Positions 24,262 through 34,364 of a DNA stretch of 64,000 bases are shown piece after piece. Source of the DNA: Prosopocoilus inquinatus. Lineage: Eukaryota > Arthropoda > Insecta > Coleoptera > Lucanidae. Made by a program: the position numbers and the translations under genes. Position 1 is the first letter of the stretch. Every line of letters begins with the position of its first letter. The notes beneath the pieces were generated by a model. It was not told the DNA's origin. It worked only from the letters and a program-made list of their open reading frames with translations, and did no database searches. The stretch is from assembly GCA_036172665.1 (NCBI GenBank), contig CM069876.1, forward strand, positions 35,371,001 to 35,435,000. The letters run 5' to 3'.

Positions 24262-24411
24262 CTTCATTGATTCGTACAGCAAGTTTTGGATTCCGGCGCA
24301 ATCGAGATGCTTGAAGTAGTCCCTGCGTACATTCTTGTCGCCGCTTTGTCCTGTAATTTCGGACGTAATATCCAGTTCGCCATTGTACAACATCAGAGTC
24401 CACTGCGTGAA
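24262..24411 (-). CDS. Unassigned exon-like coding block
   Basis: A minus-strand block of 150 bp (50 codons, phase 0). It is preceded by a strong acceptor (TTTTCCTTCTTCTAG, 24412 upward) and reads FTQWTLMLYNGELDITSEIT at the start and DYFKHLDCAGIQNLLYESMK at the end. Third codon positions are mostly G or C, as in the adenylate cyclase exons and unlike the flanks; the other frames look non-coding. The putative donor AAG|GTCTCT is weak, which is the main doubt. It lies in a cyclase intron on the same strand, but the flanking cyclase exons join perfectly without it. It could be an alternative cyclase exon, an exon of a nested gene, or a decayed gene fragment. The protein family is not recognised. 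Confidence 0.5.
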
Positions 24412-25548
24412 CTAGAAGAAGGAAAACCGGTGAGGATTGGTGGGGAAGAACGGATTTGATGATTGGGATAATGTTATCAGTTGGGAAAGGGTGGTTCGGT
24501 TACCGAAACTGATAAGCTGAAGAAAAACGTCGGTCGACATTTAAATTAAGTTCCTTCGCATTTTCTTTTTATTTTAACAAAAAACTGGAGAAGATTTGAA
24601 AGTGCAGCAAAGAAAAAAATCGATGAATTTGAAAGAACTAAGCAGACTGAATCATTGCTGAGGAAGACGAGTTGAGGAAAAATCGACGAAGATGAAAGAA
24701 CTTAAGAGACTGGAGTACTGGATCATCATCATCATCATCGTGGGATTCAGAACCTCGCAACCGTGAATTTCCTCTGATAAAACGTCATCGCGGTCTTCTC
24801 TCCAACTGCAGATGACTTTCCATTTATTTAAAATATCGAAATTATAAGACTTTTACGTAATTGAGAAGAAAGTTGGAGAACTTGGTGAATCAGCCACAAA
24901 ATGAATTCAATCTGACGTTGATGAACGCATCTCCAAGATACAGTTTGGTCTTCAAGCGAGTACATGATGACAGGCAATGAAGTTACAAGACTAAATTCGA
25001 CACTTACTGTACTGCTGTACTTAATTACGTGGTCGAAGCTGAAGTTTTGCTTTCAAGTGAATCAGTTACCGTTAACCGAGAAAAGAATTCTCCAGCTGAT
25101 ACCATTATCACAATTATCAACTCCGAAGGCGAAGGAGTTTAGTCTGCTTTACAACAAGTAAAATCTCAAAACGCAAAAGACAGATACATAGAGGTACCTT
25201 AAATTTTTCAAACTAAACCCCTTCCCTTTACATTACTAAGTCTAAGGGTTTGCTCATATTCTTTTTTCTTATAAAGTAAGCAAAATTATATTTTGAGCGA
25301 CTCTAGCACCATTCTAGTGATAGTGATACAGTAACTAACCACTGACTTTTAGTAAGTAATTAACTTTAACCTTCAGTTTATTGCCTTCATAATACCTGTT
25401 ACTATGGAAATAAGCCGAAAGTTAAGGTTAACAGGAATTAAAAAGTTAAAGCGTACGCTAACTAGTAGTGGTTATTATCATAAACTTCACTGATGACTAG
25501 GCATTATTAAAAGCTAACATTTAAGAAGGTGGATATATTTAACTTACT

Positions 25549-25697
25549 AAGGCCGACTTCATAATCGAACTAAAGGAGACTTTAAAATAAAAGTCACGTT
25601 CTGATGCATAAATAACTACGTTTTCTGATCTATGTGGACATATGACTGTGACTTATTTTTAAGTCTCCGTTAGTTCGATTATGAAATCGGGCCTTAG
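25549..25697. mobile_element. Foldback MITE (GGCC…CATAATCGAACT family)
   Basis: ACTAAGGCCGACTTCATAAT CGAACTAA pairs inverted with TTAGTTCGATTATGAAATCG GGCCTTAGT. A related fragment is at 25340-25445 and a double copy at 56653-56902. Confidence 0.75.
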
Positions 25698-27239
25698 TCA
25701 AGTTAGTGAAAATGGGAATTGCGCATGCATCAGAGTTGCTTCATCCAATGTGCATGTCACATGTGTTTATCTAATGTGAAATATTGAGTTTTTTTTAACT
25801 ATACGTACACATTAGATCTATTCTGTAAGTATTTCATAATGAATGTAATGCTTGCTACGATTGATATATAACAAGCATAACAATTAACATTCTCTCCAAC
25901 TGGTTGTTACAAAGTTATCCTTTGAATAAAATCCCGATAAAAAAAGTAAACCACACAAGGACATATTACAAATAATAAAAAAATCTGCAAATAAGGGGCA
26001 TCTGCAGTCTGATTGGTGGGTTTCTGTGGTTGCTGTAGTTATATATCAATTCATTTCTTTTTAATTATCGCTAGATATCAATTGATAATGAGTTGGTGCT
26101 TACAGAAAACACATGAATAAGTGATGGAAAAAAGTATAGCATTATATTCACCGCTGCCTGCATTAATACATAACCCACACAAGAACTAAATGACGTACTT
26201 ACTCAGGTGCAAGAAAATTCTTGAAGCTAGCAATCCAGCGCATGCTTATTAAGTTAAATAATTAACCATTAAAATAGGTATCTGTAGTTACGTTCCTTTA
26301 GTCTTAGTTATTCGTGTTTACTGTTAGATTGTTCCGCTTAGTCATCTGTAGAAACCCATCTTAACTTTTGTGGAAAATTTTAATACCGACATCCTAATAA
26401 GGTATGTAAAGGTATTTTGTAAAAGAGTAGCAAATCCCATGGATTTTGATAGTACGTAAAGGAAAAGTTCAAATTCAAACGTAAGGTAGCGCTACCTTAA
26501 CAAAAACTAGATCCACTTTGGGCAACTTCAACTCTGGCAAAATTAATAATAACGTCAAAAACAGGAACATTAAATCACGAAATAAACCGAAACCGGTAAA
26601 GAAGATGGATAGTAAACTATTGAGAAAAAGAAGGATGATAACAAAAGTGACTGCATTTGGAATAAGAGCGGAAATAATTAGCGAAAGTTATTTATCTAGC
26701 TTGCAATATCGTAGGTGTCAGGGTTTACAAAAATCTAGAACTCTTGGAAAGACAGCTGATACGTGTTGGGCATGTAATGAGGACGAGAGACGGAGAAATT
26801 AAAACGGCATGCAATGAGGATGGGAGAGGACAAAATTAGAAGGTAGAAAGGATATGCGTAATTGTAACGAGGAACAAAAAGAAGAGAAGACATAGAAACA
26901 TGGATGGAAAAAGTAAGGAAGACAACGGAAAAGAGAGACATAAAATGGACAGAAAGAAGGCACTAAGGGAAAAATAGGGGAAAAAGACAGACTAACTCAA
27001 CCTTACACCCGAAGGACGATAAGTATTAAGTAGGTATAAAAAAAGGAACTCCTGAACTTCTACAGACTTTGCTGAAATTGTCTTTGAAACAGTTTCATTT
27101 TGTTACCTACTGAAATAATTTATCTTGACCACTCTGTATGACATAACAAACTATGACCATTGAAGTCTTCCACCTTATTCACCTACCTAAAGTCCTTTGC
27201 ACAAGATTGGGTTTAACAAAGCAAGGTGAATGTGAGTGA

Positions 27240-28900
27240 TTTTGAGGAGGAACACGGAATTGCAAGAAAGTAGACGAGTATTTCGAGTAACCAACCAAGT
27301 AGCTTGCCTGCCTTAACAGGTGGAGCAAAAGTATGAATAAATAAAGAGAATGAGAGCGACAAAGTAGGATTATAGGTACGAATTTCGATTTCGGTTTTTG
27401 AAGGACCACAAGATGTACAAGGAAAATCAAAGATGTCGAAGCAGTCGGAGGATACTTGATACAGAACGTCGTAGGTCAAGTGGCAAAAAACAAACCTGAA
27501 AGAAAAGCAAAGTTCACTCGACTTTGGAAAAAAAAAACAACGGAGACAGGAACTAATCGATCAAAATATGAATTTTGAGAGGAAAAACGGAACTAAAGGA
27601 AAACAAGCTTTCGTGTAATCGACCAAATAGCTTGCCTGCCTTAACAGGCGATAATGTTTGGCTAAGTAAATAAATAGAGTGAGAGTGACAGAGTAATCCA
27701 GGTTTGAATTTTGATTTGGAAGACCACAAGACGTACAAGAAAAGTCAAAGATGTCGAAGCAGTCGGAGAATAGTTGATGCAGAACATCGTAAGTGGCAAA
27801 AACGAGAAAGAAAGGCAAAGATCACTCAACTTTGGAAAAACCATGGAGGCAGGAATTAATCGATCTAAATTCTCTCTTCAAATTCAGAAAAGTAGGCATC
27901 ACGTGTTTCAGAAGAAATCAAGACTGTTATTAGTTTGAACACCTACGATTAAATAATACAAGAAGACTTAGCTTTCGAATAATCACATTTTTGCCCGTTT
28001 TAAACGAAATCAGTGAGGATGAAACAAACGGAAAGGTTTACAGATTTTTGCTTTCCGAACCAAAAACCGAACCTAAAGCCAAAATCTGTAACCCTTTGAT
28101 AAGAAATACAACGAAAAATCTCAGATATCCAAACAATGGTAAAATAGTTGATACAAACTACGTAGATCAAGAGGCAAAATACACGGAAGAAACAGGCCAT
28201 CAAGTACCTGAAAGTCAAAGATCAGTTAGCTTGGGAAAATTAATAGATAGAACCAATCGGCCAAAATGTGGACTTAGGAAAGCAGAAGCGATGACCACTG
28301 TCGAATGTGGGATGATTTGAGAGGAAAGAATTCTGGAAGATTGAGTTTTCGATCATAATATTTGCGTGTTTTAAACAAGATGTAGACTCTCTTTCTCTCT
28401 CTCTCTCACACGCAGAATAAATGAGGATAAGACGGAGGAAGATGGCTTTAATAAAGTTTTGGATTTTGTTTTTGACTTTTGAAGGAAAACACCTGGATTT
28501 GAAGTATAACAGAAATTGAAAATGTCCTAGTAGTCGCAGAATAGTTATTATTACCAAAGCAAGGACAAAATAGTACCGTCACAGCAACGGCCGTCAAGGA
28601 GACCCGCGGCAAATTATCCGATTTCGATCGCGTTATTCATATGTTCTCGATCAGTCGATATGCTTAGATTAAAGTGTTGGAGATATTATTATTACTATTG
28701 TAATTATTGTGGCGCTCGTTGCGTCGATCGTATGGCGAAATGACTGATAAACTGTGGCAGGTACTTTTTAATCCTCGCTTTAGTCATCGCAGAACAGAAC
28801 AAGTGGCAAAATGTAAGGAAAAAAGAAAGACCAGGCAAAGGCAAAGATCATCGCACTTGGAAAAACGTTCTCCAGTACTATTTGGAAGGTTCGCTGGATT
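27240..28900. repeat. Degenerate tandem repeats, about 310-bp period
   Basis: Two clear copies (27280-27540 and 27600-27870) share TAGCTTGCCTGCCTTAACAGG, AAGATGTCGAAGCAGTCGGA and TGGCAAAAA…GAAAG.AAAG. More diverged copies are visible near 28160-28270 and 28750-28870 (GTGGCAAAATGTAAGG, GGCAAAGATCA, CTTGGAAAA). The reading frames, including 27991-28320, follow the repeat and are not believed to be genes. Confidence 0.7.
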
Positions 28901-29361
28901 ACCATGAAACTAGAAAAGGCAAAATAGGAACTGACGACCTAGAACGAGACAGAAATGAACCGAAAATGCTTATTTTTTCTGTTCTGTCATAAATAATTAG
29001 AGTTGCCTGATTATTTTGTAAGGCAGAAATTCTTTAAAAATTCCTCTTGGAAATTCTTTGACAAATTAATTAAGAAGGTTAATTAAATTCAGTTGCAGAG
29101 ACTCACGATTTTTTACTTTGAAAAGGCAAAATAAAATTCAAATTGATTCGTCGTAGGCACAGATATAATAGTCGCATATAAAATTTATTTCGTGATTTTA
29201 AACTAACACATTTTCAGGATTTTCATTAATTTATCGACAAAAATCTAGATTTCTTGAAGACATCTTATTTTAAGTTTGAAATAAAAAATCTTTTACCACT
29301 ATTACAAGTTTTTTTTTCTTTTGGGCAAAAACCAAGACAAACAAACAAAAATATGTTTTAC

Positions 29362-29556
29362 CTCAGCAGCAATATAAGCCGGAATGACGCTGAGCAAAAG
29401 CTGTTCCTGCTGTTCCTTCTCACATTCCAGCTTCACCCTTGATTCTATGCAGGTCCTCGTCCCCACGAAGGTCCTTCTGTGAGCCGCCTCTGTCATGTAC
29501 CGGTAATAAAGGCCTGTCGCGTTTCCGGTGAGGAGCAGGACCGTTTCGGGGATGAG
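29362..29556 (-). CDS. Ac76E-like: Adenylate cyclase (type 2-like), exon with helix 6 and C1 linker
   Basis: Minus-strand exon of 195 bp (65 codons), separated from the previous exon by a 141-bp intron. The acceptor is AATTGCAG at 29557 and the donor GAG|GTAAAA at 29361. It reads LIPETVLLLTGNATGLYYRY (sixth helix and end of M1), then a charged helical linker with R..FVGTRTCIESRVKLECEKEQQEQ and the conserved LLLSVIPAYIAAE that leads into the C1a domain. The QQE.LLLS.(L/I)PA.IA pattern is characteristic of animal membrane adenylate cyclases. Phase 0 on both sides lets AAE join directly to VKRS of the exon at 17664, matching the continuous family sequence, so no exon is needed between them. Confidence 0.92.
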
Positions 29557-29697
29557 CTGCAATTTAAAACAATTTTATTTAATTAAAAAGGAAATCCCGT
29601 CTCGAAAGAAGCTGCTCCTAATTAATTAACGTCGCCGTCCTTTAATAGCGGAATTATAATTTATGGCCTCCTAATACTTGATTAAAAAGGACTTTAC

Positions 29698-30036
29698 CTG
29701 CGTAAAATATGGATGAAATTCGGAATTCAGGCGGTAGCCAATGGACACGACGAGATGCAGGATCGTAATCAGTATACTCGAGGCTATCACGACGGGCCTC
29801 GAAATTGGTAGCATGGTGTTCACTGCGACGAGAAGGGTGAACAAAGGAAGGGGCGCGTGCCTTCCAGCCAACAAGAGCGTTACCGTCAGCACCACCCCTA
29901 TGATCACTAAAGACGCAGTCAAAGACCACACTTCAGAGTTCATCACTTTGGGAATTTGGGATGCCATAAGCACTCCTGTTAGTATGATTAGGGCAAGGAG
30001 AAGGACGATGACTGGAAACAATCGTTCTTCTAGTTC
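29698..30036 (-). CDS. Ac76E-like: Adenylate cyclase (type 2-like), exon with membrane helices 2-5
   Basis: Minus-strand exon of 339 bp (113 codons), phase 0 at both ends. The acceptor is CTTGTTTTAG at 30037 and the donor CAG|GTAAAG at 29697. It starts ELEERLFPVI and holds four hydrophobic helices: FPVIVLLLALIILTGVLMAS, VWSLTASLVIIGVVLTVTLL, LPLFTLLVAVNTMLPIS and VVIASSILITILHLVVSIGY. It ends HPYFTQ. Together with the helix at 51.9 kb and the one in the next exon this makes the six-span M1 domain expected of class III membrane adenylate cyclases. Codons are rich in G/C at third positions, unlike the surrounding AT-rich intron. The gene overlaps no other gene; a hAT MITE lies 152 bp upstream in the intron. 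Confidence 0.88.
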
Positions 30037-30039
30037 CTA

Positions 30040-30187
30040 AAACAAGAAAATGCACTATTAGTATGATTGGTCGCTTCGGTCTCCTCTTTAAATTGCTTTA
30101 GACCAGTGGCTTCCAATTCCTAAAAGAAAAAAAATGCACCATTGTTAAAACTGGTTCCTTCGTTCTCGTCTTTAAATTGCTTTAGAC
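30040..30187. repeat. Short tandem duplication beside the exon, about 90-bp period
   Basis: GTTCCTAAAACAAGAAAATGCACTATTAGTATGATTGGT… and CTTTAAATTGCTTTAGACCAGTGG occur twice (from about 30033 and about 30114). The first unit begins at the intron acceptor, so part of the splice region was duplicated. Confidence 0.65.
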
Positions 30188-30418
30188 CAGTGGTTTCTAA
30201 AATAGTTTCGATTTCCATGGACCCCCGGAAGTCCGTAAGAGTCGCTGGGGGGGCAGGAGGGGATCGTTGCAAATTGGAAGTAATTTGGGGGTGCACCAAG
30301 ACATCAAAGTTAAGTTTGTACTTCTGCTATTATACAGTTTTGTGGAGTTTTTTTTCACTTGAGAGTTCCTGGTCACGTTTGTCCTATGAAAGGGGCATAA
30401 TAAGTTTGGGAACCACTG
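30188..30418. mobile_element. hAT-type MITE with 8-bp target duplication
   Basis: 231 bp, ends CAGTGGTTTCTAAA and GTTTGGGAACCACTG, flanked by perfect CTTTAGAC at 30180-30187 and 30419-30426. An 8-bp duplication and CAGTG…CACTG ends are typical of hAT. No coding capacity. It lies in the cyclase intron just upstream of the 29698-30036 exon. Confidence 0.92.
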
Positions 30419-31724
30419 CTTTAGACCATTCTGCCCTTTAGTGTTAATGCGTGTTCTTAAAAGAGAAAGAAAGTGGAATGGAATAATAAATTTAGCAGGT
30501 ATGCAAATCAAAATGTTTTTATTACCCCGGGACTCTAGCTCGATAACTCGTCGATTAATTTACTACCCCGTTAAGTTCAGCGTCGCCCTAAAGCTCCATA
30601 AACTCCAGCGGCGAAGTTTAATCGGCCATAATGAAATACAACGCCGCCGTTTATATGCGGCTTCAAATTATTGCCTTGTGCATTATTATATGGATATAAT
30701 CACGGTCTTAATTAACGCAGAGTGTCGGGGGAGTGTTTTGCGGAAGTTACTTTGTGTTCGGTGAAGTAATGAAAACAGGAACGTTATGTTTGTTCGTTGT
30801 AGCATTCGCTCGGTTTCCATCAAAGGAAACGCTGTTAACTACAAGGTTCGTTACGCGTCTTTTTGGTGTATTCCGTTTTTCGTACAAACAGAATCATAAT
30901 GATAAGAAAGTCGATTTTGGTTTACTTTTTGGGTGGAAGTAGATGAGGTATCAGTTTCAAGAAGAGAAAGTGATGAAGTCTCGGTAACAATTAATTCATA
31001 TTTTAAGGCAAATTTCTGTTACAAATTATATTTTGAATGCCTTTACAACCTATCTTCCATCCATGGTCGTCTCATTTGGAATCCGGCATCATTTTTGGTG
31101 CAAACTTTGAGACCTGTGTTGTGCCATACACAACTCCTCGCTTGAGGGGTCGACAAATTTGACAATTTGGTTTTACTTCCATGTTGACAACTGGCTAAGG
31201 CAGCCAAAATAAAACTTCTAGATTATGATAGTTATGGATACATCAAAATAGATTTTCCAAATGATGAAACCCTTACTAAAAATGCATCGGAAACATTGCT
31301 ACTTACATAAACTGCTTAGCAAATCTTTATTTCTGTGGAAATATTTTTGGATCGGATGGAACCCTTACTAGGAATACTTCAGAAGCATTGCCACTTATAT
31401 CAATTGCTTATCAAATCTTTGTTTCTTTGGAAGTTTTATTGGATCAGATGGAACCCTAACAAAATAGGTTCAGAAGCATTGTCGTTTACATCAATTGCTT
31501 ACCAAATCTTAGTTCTTTGAAAATTTTGTTTGGATCAGAAGGTACAATTCATTGTTTACATTTCTGGTTAATTTTCCGCAAGTCATTCTTTATTTTTTTC
31601 TTCCTGATCCCCTTTACATTTTGGAGCACTTAATTTCACTCTTGCCCGAATTCTTAGCTTATTGAATTTAATATGACTCACCGTTGACTTCAAGCCAAAT
31701 TAAGTTTGAATGCAGCTTTTCGCA

Positions 31725-31862
31725 CACTTAGACCGAGTTTCTCAATCTCAGTTTAACTTTAAGCTCCGCTTTATTCCCATGGTAACACTTGTGAGGACAA
31801 TAGTCTCCATAGGAACAAAACGGAGTTTAAAGTTAAACCCCAATTGGAAAATTGGCCCTCAA
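31725..31862. mobile_element. Foldback MITE, relative of the 9.8-kb copy
   Basis: CAGTTTAACTTTAAGCTCCG pairs inverted with CGGAGTTTAAAGTTAAACCC; a CCATGGTAACA block resembles the interior of 9840-9966. Confidence 0.6.
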
Positions 31863-31948
31863 AGAAGGACCTGTTCCACTTTCTTCTATTTAGCTATTGA
31901 TTTCTTAGCTGGGCTACCAGGAGTCTTCTTGTAATTCTTTTTTTCCCT

Positions 31949-32231
31949 GTTGAATTCCTGTCTTCTCGTTGGAACCGCGTCTCTCCTCGGATTTCTTCTC
32001 TCCATTGCAGAAGAACTTCCCTCAGGGCTGCTGGTGCTGCTGCTATTGGTGGTCTTCCTGCTGCTTCTTGTAAGTCGCTGAAACTGAAGCAGCAGCAAGA
32101 CCATCAACAGCAGCAGCACCAACACCAGTAGCAGCAGCCCTGACGAAGTTCTTTTGCAATGGAGAACGAAACGTCGGCAGTAGAAGAAATCAAGAAGAGA
32201 CGCGGTTCCAACCGGCAGTCAGGAATTCAAC
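31949..32231. mobile_element. Palindrome of probable Penelope origin
   Basis: Arms about 31949-32069 and 32088-32231 are inverted copies (GTTGAATTCCTG at both ends, TTGGAACCGCGTCTCT, GAAGAACTTC, GGGCTGCTG). The right arm carries a hammerhead-like motif with GAACGAAACGTCGGCAG, an arrangement known from Penelope-like element ends. No coding domain is retained, so the assignment is inference. Confidence 0.6.
32137..32178 (+). ncRNA. Hammerhead ribozyme-like motif
   Basis: In order: GCC (stem I), CTGACGA (core CUGANGA), an extra A, GTTC … GAAC (stem II, 12-nt loop), GAAA (core), C·G (minimal stem III, with A15.1-U16.1), cleavage triplet GTC at 32173-32175, then GGC pairing with GCC. All invariant core positions are present. 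The opposite palindrome arm has lost the GAAACGTC half. Established knowledge: such small type I hammerheads occur in Penelope-like elements. Activity is untested. Confidence 0.6.
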
Positions 32232-32978
32232 AATGGACGATGGCCGCGGAAGCCTTCAGATTAAACTATTTTTTCCCCTGATTCCCTGTACCTTCTAATA
32301 TTTCTGTTAATTATTGTAGGAGTATCAATTACTTCTCTCCGCTTTCCTTCAACTACAAGCGGTAATAAGTCGAATAATGACGTTATTATCATTGTTTGAC
32401 AAAACACGATGAAGAAAAGGAAAACAAAATACGTCAGACGACGCGAGAGGATCAAAAAAGCAAAGTAAAAGAACTATAAAAAGTCGGAACAAGAAAAAAT
32501 AATTCGAGAAAGAGTCAAACAAACAACCAGGACATATAAAAAAATACTGTTTCGAAAAGTCAACAGAATGAAAAAAGAACGGCAGATTTTAAATCAATAC
32601 TACATTATTGCAAAAGAAAATTTTACAAAATTAAAAGTACAAGAAAATTCATACAATGAAAGACGAAGGATGAGATATTTAGTCTTCAGTGAAAAGCTTT
32701 CGAAAATAAAATAAAAAAACACAAAGAAGTTTTGAAAAAAAAGCGTCGGAGGTAAAATGAATTGCCGTCTCTTCTTCAAACCTCCTCCTGAAAACAATTG
32801 ACATTCATTGATTCATTCTGCTTCTGTTTGTATTTTTACGTCGTTTGTATGTTTCGATTTTCTTCTGTTTTTTTCTTTTTCTTGGTAACGTTCTTACTGA
32901 TGGTTTTTAGTTTATTTTTATTCACTCTTTGTTTCCTATTCAAGTTTTTTTTGTACTTCATTCATTGTGTAGGTAGGT

Positions 32979-34167
32979 TGTTACTTGTAGAAATCTATTT
33001 ATTTAAAAGTCTAAGGTTTTCGTCGCTCTGAGCGCACGCACAGGTCAAGGGTGACAATTTTGGCCACGGGCGTTGCGCACGGGTCTTTGCTGGTGGCCCC
33101 GAGATTGAAGAAGGTGTGCACGTGTTGATTGCGATAGCGAATTTCTTTACGGAAAATTTGGGTGTATTACGAACACAGTTTTTCGGTTGAAGAAGCGTTC
33201 ACACCAGTTTATTCCTATTTTGGGCTTTCGTTTAACGCTTTTACTCTTCATCTTGGGTATGTATCTTTTCTTTTTTTCGCGGCCATTCGAACATAATTTT
33301 ATCTTTTCGTTGTGTCTCATCAGGGTAAAAAGTCAGGGCCGTATTGAAGAATTGTAACGCCATAATTTGAGCTCGGAGAAGGATCCTCCCTGTCGTAGTT
33401 GGTTGGGTGCCGGAGTTTTGAGGACAGCCTTTCGACCACCACGTGGCGAGCAAAAACCCCGTGTACTGCTAAGTCGTTTATTGGCATTTCCTGCAGCAGC
33501 TGATTGTACTCCGACAACCCTCCGCCCTATTTGGAGAGGACCCCGCGAGTGGATGTAAAGTAAGGCGATCTTTTATTCTTCTTTGATCTTCGAATCGGCC
33601 ATTTTCTTCGATTTGCGTCCGTCCGTCCACGTGTTGGGAGACAATTACGCGAAGCCGTGTATACCGGTTGTGTATTAAAAATTACGTACTTTTCCTCGTA
33701 ACCTGGATAATATTTATATTTGTTTAATGTATTTGTTTATTATTTGTAAGGCGACTTGGGACCCAATGAGCTAATTACCCGTGTACTATTTTTTTTTCTT
33801 TCGCTCATATTTAGACGGTATCCGTCTTCTACGGATTTGTTTAATTACCCGTTAAACTACCCTAACCTGTATATATACGTGTTTACTTTATGGGTACGAA
33901 TTAAAGGCGTAGTTTGTTATTATTTGTTTCTGTCGCGGCCCTTTGTATGATTCTTGCCCGTTGGCGAATCGTCGATATTTTACCGAAATTTTCCCCCCAA
34001 TACATCGTGGTCTGGAGGTGGACATTGGTAAGTTGGGAAGTCACCTTCTGGCGCCCTACGGAATTTTATTGGACCATCTTGAACGAACCCAGCCGTCTCC
34101 ACTGTTAGCTGGCCCCAACTTGGAAGTTTCGGTAGGTACCTCGGTAACACTGGTTAAAAGCGTAACA
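32979..34167 (+). repeat. 5' LTR of the Gypsy element
   Basis: 1,189 bp, starts TGTTACTTGTAGAAATC and ends AAAAGCGTAACA. No difference from the 3' LTR was noticed, and all six-frame translations read the same. A TATATATA stretch (about 33870) could serve as TATA box; the exact transcript start is not determined. Confidence 0.95.
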
Positions 34168-34174
34168 ATATTTT

Positions 34175-34192
34175 TGGCGCCCAACGTGGGGC
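34175..34192 (+). promoter_or_regulatory. Primer binding site, tRNA-Lys type
   Basis: TGGCGCCCAACGTGGGGC starts 8 bases after the 5' LTR end. This is the 18-nt complement to the 3' end of a tRNA-Lys as known from retroviruses and several Gypsy elements. Confidence 0.85.
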
Positions 34193-34364
34193 CCATTCTT
34201 TTTTTTACCGTCTACCCCTCGGCGATTTGTTGGTAAATTTAGGGCTACAACAAAGGGGCGTGTTTTTTTAATCTGAGGCAGCCATTTCGTGGAAGATAGG
34301 TCGCGCTTCTTTCGGCCGGTCAATTTTTTTTTTTTTTTTTGTTTTTTTTTTTTGTTTTGAAATC

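Larger units (their letters stand above)
17665..29361 (-). other. Adenylate cyclase intron, 11.7 kb
   Basis: Defined by consensus splice sites on both sides and phase-0 coding continuity. It carries the purine-rich repeat field (18.5-22.8 kb), one exon-like block at 24262-24411, foldback MITEs near 18.9 and 25.6 kb, and degenerate tandem repeats at 27.2-28.9 kb. Nothing else is recognisable in 22790-24260, 24420-25340 or 25700-27230. Confidence 0.85.

Noticed and set aside
26518..26802. 94-residue basic ORF
   Set aside because: Low-complexity Lys/Arg/Asn composition, no motif, no splice context.
30197..30511. 104-residue minus-strand ORF and 99-107-residue plus-strand ORFs at 30.1-30.8 kb
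   Set aside because: They run across the hAT MITE and its target duplications; no domain resemblance.
33241..34323. Several ORFs of 62-97 codons, present identically at 39287-40243
   Set aside because: They lie in the LTRs and leader of the Gypsy element and have no known domain.
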